Shown here piece after piece: positions 5,855-9,227 of a stretch of 9,227 nucleotides of DNA. The notes beneath the pieces were generated by a model, which ran no database searches, was not told the DNA's origin, and was given only the letters and a program-made list of their open reading frames with translations. Position numbers and translations under genes: made by a program. This DNA comes from Pseudomonadota bacterium (GTDB taxonomy: Bacteria > Pseudomonadota > Alphaproteobacteria > Caulobacterales > Caulobacteraceae), in the NCBI GenBank assembly GCA_023445955.1, contig JAEXJH010000292.1, positions 1-9,227 of the forward strand, read 5' to 3'. Position 1 is the stretch's first letter. Each line of letters begins with the position of its first letter.

Positions 5855-7756
5855 GTGACCGACACCCCTTCCGACACCGCCTCGCCCCGCCTCATCGGCG
5901 CCGCCCTGATCAAGGACGAGGTCACGCGCCTGCCTGACGCGCCCGGCGTCTACCGGATGATCGGCGAGGCCGACGAGGTGCTGTACGTCGGCAAGGCCAA
6001 GAGCCTGAAGAAGCGCGTGGTGCAGTATGCGCAGGGCCGCTTCCACACTAACCGCATCGCCCACATGGTCGACGCCACGCGGTCGATGGAGTTCGTCACC
6101 ACTCGCACCGAAGCCGACGCCCTGTTGCTCGAGATCAACCTGATCAAGCAGCTGAAGCCGCGCTTCAACGTGCTCCTGCGCGACGACAAGAGCTTCCCCG
6201 AGATCGTCATCCGCCGCGACCACGACGCCCCGCAGCTGCGCAAGCACCGCGGCGCCCACACGATCAAGGGCGACTATTTCGGGCCGTTCGCCAGCGCCTG
6301 GGCGGTGAACCGCACGCTCAACACCCTGCAGAAGGCCTTCCTGCTGCGCTCGTGCAGCGACAGCGTCTATGACGCCCGCGACCGGCCCTGCATGCTGCAC
6401 CAGATCAAGCGCTGCGCCGCCCCCTGCACCGGCCTGATCGGCAAGGAGGACTACCAGGGCCTGGTCGACCAGGCCGAAGCCTTCCTGCGCGGCAAGTCCC
6501 GCGCGGTCATGGCCACCATGGCCAAGGAGATGGAGGAGGCCGCCGAGGACCTGGAGTTCGAACGCGCCGCGCGCCTGCGCGATCGCATCCGCGCCCTCTC
6601 CAGCGTCGCCCAGGAGACCCAGATCAATCCCGAGACCGTCGACGAGGCCGACGTCGTGGCCCTGCACGTCGAGGGCGGCCAGGCCTGCGTGCAGGTGTTC
6701 TTCTTCCGCGCCGGCCAGAACTGGGGCAACCGGGCCTACTTCCCGCGCGTCACCGGCAACGCCGACGAGTCCGAGGACGAGACCACCACCGAGGAGCAGC
6801 GGATCCTCACCGCGTTCCTGGGCCAGTTCTACGACGACAAGCCGATCCCGCGCCTGATCCTGGCCAATCTGGAGCCGGCCGAGGCCGGCCTGCTGTCCGA
6901 GGCCTTCGCCCTCAAGAGCGGCCGCAAGGTCGAGATCGCCGTGCCCAGGCGGGGCGAGAAGGCCGACCTGGTGGGCCACGCCCTGACCAACGCCCGCGAG
7001 GCGCTGGGCCGCAAGATGGCCGAGGGCAGCGCCCAGACCAAGCTCTTGGCCGGCGTCTGCGAGGCCTTCAAGCTGGAGGCCCCGCCCGAGCGGATCGAGG
7101 TCTACGACAACAGCCACATCCAAGGCACCAACGCCGTGGGCGGCATGATCGTGGCCGGGCCGGAAGGCTTCATGAAGGGCCAGTACCGCAAGTTCAACAT
7201 CAAGAGCACCGAGCTCACCCCCGGCGACGACTACGGCATGATGAAGGAGGTGCTGCGCCGCCGCTTCGCCCGCCTGGTCAAGGAAGAGGAGGAAGGCGAC
7301 GACGCCAACCGCCCCGACCTGGTGCTCGTCGACGGCGGCAAGGGCCAGCTGGACGCGGCGCTGGAGATCATGGCCGATCTGGGCGTCGACGACATCGCCG
7401 TCGTCGGCGTCGCCAAGGGCCCCGACCGCGACGCCGGCCTGGAGCGCTTCTTCATCCCCGGCCAGACCCCGTTCATGCTCGAGCCCAAGTCGCCGGTGCT
7501 CTACTACCTGCAGCGCCTGCGCGATGAGGCCCACCGCTTTGCGATCGGCGCCCACCGCACCCGCCGCAGCATGGACCTGAAAAAGAATCCGCTCGACGAG
7601 ATCGAGGGCGTCGGTCCCGGCCGCAAGAAGGCCCTGCTGCACGCGTTCGGCTCGGCCAAGGGCGTGGGCCGCGCCAGCGTCGAGGACCTCGTGAAGGTCG
7701 AGGGCGTCAGCCAGGCGCTGGCCGAGCGCATCCACGGGTTCTTCCGCAAGGGCTGA
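5855..7756 (+). CDS. uvrC: UvrABC excinuclease subunit C
   Basis: This 633-residue protein makes both incisions in nucleotide excision repair after UvrA and UvrB have found and marked the lesion. The N-terminal GIY-YIG nuclease (about residues 25-105) shows GVY (Y33), LYVG (Y44), R54 and E93, and makes the 3' cut. Four cysteines, C167, C179, C187 and C191, keep the 12-8-4 spacing of the iron-sulfur cluster site reported for E. coli UvrC. A UVR helix pair ([16 protein letters not shown], near residues 230-245) contacts UvrB. The RNase H-like nuclease that makes the 5' cut has D418 (YDNSH) and D493 (VDGG). Two helix-hairpin-helix units ([14 protein letters not shown] and [15 protein letters not shown]) end the protein. 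The length is normal. The GTG at 5855 lacks a ribosome binding site, consistent with leaderless translation. It is followed by hemerythrin rather than the pgsA found next to uvrC in many bacteria. Confidence 0.98.
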   Translation: MTDTPSDTASPRLIGAALIKDEVTRLPDAPGVYRMIGEADEVLYVGKAKSLKKRVVQYAQGRFHTNRIAHMVDATRSMEFVTTRTEADALLLEINLIKQLKPRFNVLLRDDKSFPEIVIRRDHDAPQLRKHRGAHTIKGDYFGPFASAWAVNRTLNTLQKAFLLRSCSDSVYDARDRPCMLHQIKRCAAPCTGLIGKEDYQGLVDQAEAFLRGKSRAVMATMAKEMEEAAEDLEFERAARLRDRIRALSSVAQETQINPETVDEADVVALHVEGGQACVQVFFFRAGQNWGNRAYFPRVTGNADESEDETTTEEQRILTAFLGQFYDDKPIPRLILANLEPAEAGLLSEAFALKSGRKVEIAVPRRGEKADLVGHALTNAREALGRKMAEGSAQTKLLAGVCEAFKLEAPPERIEVYDNSHIQGTNAVGGMIVAGPEGFMKGQYRKFNIKSTELTPGDDYGMMKEVLRRRFARLVKEEEEGDDANRPDLVLVDGGKGQLDAALEIMADLGVDDIAVVGVAKGPDRDAGLERFFIPGQTPFMLEPKSPVLYYLQRLRDEAHRFAIGAHRTRRSMDLKKNPLDEIEGVGPGRKKALLHAFGSAKGVGRASVEDLVKVEGVSQALAERIHGFFRKG

Positions 7757-7761
7757 GCCAA

Positions 7762-7787
7762 GGAACCATTCGGCCTGCGCACGCGTA
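7762..7787 (+). promoter_or_regulatory. EcfG-type promoter of the hemerythrin gene
   Basis: GGAAC (7762-7766), a 17-nt spacer and CGTA (7784-7787) match the alphaproteobacterial general-stress promoter GGAAC-N16-18-CGTT with one mismatch in the -10. It lies just after the uvrC stop codon and 42 nt before the hemerythrin start, giving a leader of about 35 nt. Confidence 0.7.
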
Positions 7788-7829
7788 GCCGCTGCTGATG
7801 ATCACGCCATCGCAAGCGGAGCCGAGTTT

Positions 7830-8447
7830 ATGAGCGCGCAGACCCACGAGACCTCTTCCACGACGCAACGCGAACGCGCCGCCAAGGCCGAGGCGGTCGC
7901 CAAGGCCAAGGCGATCGCGCCGCAGATCGCCACCCGGATCGGCAGCACGCCCAAGACGACCTTCCGCGGCGATCCCGACATCTTCGGCCGCCTGGTCGAG
8001 GACCACGACCGCCACCGCGCCCTCCTGGCCATGATCGAGGAGACGCAGGGCGACAGCGACGACCGCCACGTGCTGTTCGAGGAGCTGACCCGCGAGCTGA
8101 AGGCTCACGCCGCGGCCGAGGAGCAGGCGCTGTGGTCCAGCGTGCTGCGCGATCCTGAAACCACCGAGTTCGCCCGCCACGCCGTCGCCGAGCACAAGGA
8201 GATCGACGAGATGCTGGCCGACCTCGCCGCCCGCGACATGGGCTCGTCGGGCTGGCTGCGGCGCTTTGCGGGCCTGAAGGAAGAGTACCTGCACCACATC
8301 CGCGAGGAGGAGCAGGAGCAGTTCGTGGCCGCCGAAAAGCGCCTGAGCGCCAGCGACGCGCGCCACATGCGTAAGGTCTTCGAGCAGCGCAAGAAGGCCG
8401 AGAAGGCCGACGCCGAGATCGAGAAGAAGATCCGCCTGAAGGCCTGA
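7830..8447 (+). CDS. Hemerythrin (HHE) domain protein
   Basis: A 205-residue soluble protein with a hemerythrin-type four-helix bundle expected to bind a di-iron centre. The HHE pattern is complete: H59 and H62 (VEDHDRHRALL), H93 with E97 (LKAHAAAEEQALW), H117 and H122 (FARHAVAEHKEID), and H155 or H156 with E159 (YLHHIREEE). The N-terminal 45 residues are Ala/Lys-rich and probably flexible, and the C-terminus is a charged Lys/Glu helix. GGAG sits 8 nt before the ATG. Family members sense or carry oxygen or nitric oxide, or protect against oxidative damage; which applies here is not visible. The EcfG-type promoter ahead of it and the EcfG-like gene behind it suggest it belongs to the general stress response. 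A palindromic hairpin follows its stop codon. Confidence 0.93.
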   Translation: MSAQTHETSSTTQRERAAKAEAVAKAKAIAPQIATRIGSTPKTTFRGDPDIFGRLVEDHDRHRALLAMIEETQGDSDDRHVLFEELTRELKAHAAAEEQALWSSVLRDPETTEFARHAVAEHKEIDEMLADLAARDMGSSGWLRRFAGLKEEYLHHIREEEQEQFVAAEKRLSASDARHMRKVFEQRKKAEKADAEIEKKIRLKA

Positions 8448-8464
8448 CGTCCAGGGCGCCTTGC

Positions 8465-8492
8465 GGGAACCGCGTCGGCGAACGCGGTTCCC
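8465..8492 (+). terminator. Hairpin after the hemerythrin gene
   Basis: A perfect 11-bp stem (GGGAACCGCGT at 8465-8475 with its complement at 8482-8492) and a 6-nt loop begin 17 nt after the hemerythrin stop. There is no T-tract, so termination may be incomplete or Rho-assisted. Each arm contains GGAAC, one per strand, 3 nt before the -35 of the next promoter. Confidence 0.55.
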
Positions 8493-8495
8493 TCT

Positions 8496-8521
8496 GGAAC
8501 CTTAGCTGCTCGGGCCACGTT
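8496..8521 (+). promoter_or_regulatory. Consensus EcfG promoter of the sigma factor gene
   Basis: GGAAC (8496-8500), a 17-nt spacer and CGTT (8518-8521) match the general stress sigma factor consensus exactly. The promoter lies 31 nt before the ATG of the EcfG-like gene, giving a leader of about 25 nt that carries an AGGAGG ribosome binding site. This implies autoregulation or control by a paralogous EcfG. Confidence 0.82.
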
Positions 8522-8552
8522 TAAGGCTCAAGTTATTGTCGAGGAGGCGGTT

Positions 8553-9122
8553 ATGGACCAGCAAGACCAGAAGAGCTTCGAGCGCGACTTGGTCGCCTTG
8601 ATCCCTCACCTGCGCGCGTTCGCCCGCTCGCTGTGCGGTGACGCCACCGCCGCCGACGACCTTGCGCAGGAAGCCGTGGCCAAGGCCTGGGCCAGCCGCA
8701 ACAGCTTCCAGCTGGGCACCAACATGAAGGCCTGGACCTTCATGATCCTGCGCAACCAGTTCTATTCGGAAAAGCGCCGCAGCTGGCGCTCGGTCGGCCT
8801 GGATCAGGAAACCGCCGAACGCACCCTGGTCGCCAACACCAATTTCGACGGCGCCATCGCCCTGGACGACCTGCGCCAGGCGATGCTGATGCTGCCCGAG
8901 AACCAGCGCGAAGCCCTGATCCTGATCGGCGCCGGCGGCTTCTCGTATGAAGAAGCGGCCGACATCATCGGCGTCGCCGTCGGCACGGTGAAGAGCCGCG
9001 TCAGCCGCGCCCGCGCCGACCTGGTCCGCATCTTCGAGACCGGCGACTACGAGCGTGACGGCCTGCCGGTTCACCAGGCCATGGGCTCGATGCTGCAGGC
9101 GCTGGAACGCCTGGCGGCTTAA
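8553..9122 (+). CDS. EcfG-type (ECF15) RNA polymerase sigma factor
   Basis: A 189-residue ECF sigma factor. Region 2 covers about residues 12-77: DDLAQEAVAKAW (35-46) is region 2.2, and GTNMKAWTFMILRNQFYS (55-72), with the following KRR, is the -10-reading part. Region 4 covers about 101-160, with LPENQREALIL, GGFSYEEAADI and VGTVKSRVSRAR (143-154), the -35-reading helix-turn-helix. The GTN.kAW.F.ILRNqFyS and GG.SYEEAA...VGTvKSRV.RAR blocks are characteristic of EcfG, the general stress sigma factor of alphaproteobacteria, which is normally held by NepR and freed by phosphorylated PhyR. No nepR or phyR is in the window, so this is more likely a secondary paralogue (such as SigU in Caulobacter) than the main SigT; I cannot settle that from sequence. 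AGGAGG stands at good spacing before the ATG. The promoter is a perfect EcfG site. Confidence 0.93.
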   Translation: MDQQDQKSFERDLVALIPHLRAFARSLCGDATAADDLAQEAVAKAWASRNSFQLGTNMKAWTFMILRNQFYSEKRRSWRSVGLDQETAERTLVANTNFDGAIALDDLRQAMLMLPENQREALILIGAGGFSYEEAADIIGVAVGTVKSRVSRARADLVRIFETGDYERDGLPVHQAMGSMLQALERLAA

Positions 9123-9138
9123 GTCCCCAATCCGCTCT

Positions 9139-9156
9139 CCCCGGCGAAAGCCGGGG
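9139..9156. repeat. Short palindrome with GAAA tetraloop, possible dispersed repeat
   Basis: CCCCGGC-GAAA-GCCGGGG is a perfect 7-bp hairpin with a GNRA-type loop, 16 nt after the sigma factor stop codon, with no T-tract. Palindromes of this form are frequent between genes in Caulobacter-like genomes as far as I recall, so it may be one copy of a REP-like element; only one copy is seen here. Confidence 0.4.
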
Positions 9157-9170
9157 CCTAGATGCCAGAG

Positions 9171-9204
9171 CGCCCGTGGTCCCGAAAGGATCGCGGGCGT
9201 TTTT
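9171..9204 (+). terminator. Intrinsic terminator downstream of the sigma factor gene
   Basis: A 12-bp stem with two wobbles (9171-9182 with 9188-9199), a CGAAA loop and then TTTTT (9200-9204) form a canonical Rho-independent terminator, 49 nt after the sigma factor stop. The last 23 bases of the window show no feature. Confidence 0.88.
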
Positions 9205-9227
9205 GCATGCGCTTCACAGCCTTACGA

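Noticed and set aside
5750..7735. A 661-codon open frame on the minus strand opposite uvrC
   Set aside because: uvrC is certain on the other strand; the antisense product is repetitive Leu/Ala/Gly/Val-rich sequence typical of third-position GC bias.

Overview
This window looks like a chromosomal segment of an alphaproteobacterium of the Caulobacter type. The GC content is high (about 70% in a counted line of uvrC). There is an EcfG-type general stress sigma factor with matching promoters, and there are promoter elements resembling the Caulobacter housekeeping consensus (TTGACG / GCTAnAwC). A GANTC site lies in one 5' leader and a CtrA-like box in one promoter region. The assignment rests on these traits and on protein motifs; no database search was possible. 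I see no tRNA, rRNA, CRISPR array, insertion sequence or prophage gene.

Left part (1-4015). The window opens inside a zinc-type alcohol dehydrogenase gene (3' end only). A GC-rich hairpin region follows, and then a convergent 73-residue flagellar rod-like mini protein on the minus strand. A 249-bp divergent region leads to a secreted M28 zinc peptidase with a PA domain, which ends at a textbook intrinsic terminator. A DUF998-like membrane protein and a small lipoprotein follow, closely spaced.

Middle (4019-5825). A minus-strand pair encodes a 2OG-Fe(II) oxygenase of the TIGR02466 type, then a YbhB/PEBP-family protein whose ribosome binding site can be masked by a hairpin that starts right after the oxygenase stop. 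Divergent from the oxygenase is a ParE/RelE-type toxin gene with an upstream antitoxin-like gene that overlaps it by 4 nt; the first line of the antitoxin is noticeably less GC-rich than its surroundings.

Right part (5855-9227). A complete uvrC, probably translated from a leaderless GTG start, is followed by a hemerythrin (HHE) gene and an EcfG-like sigma factor gene. Both carry GGAAC-N17-CGTW promoters (exact for the sigma gene, one mismatch for hemerythrin). This suggests that the sigma factor, or a paralogue, drives its own gene and the hemerythrin gene as part of the general stress response. The window closes with a palindromic element and a strong intrinsic terminator.

No clearly novel multi-gene system is visible. 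The points most worth a second look are the EcfG circuit at 7762-8553, the leaderless promoters at 5247-5282 and 5840-5857, the RBS-masking hairpin at 4582-4625, the mini rod protein, and the toxin module with an antitoxin of unclear family.
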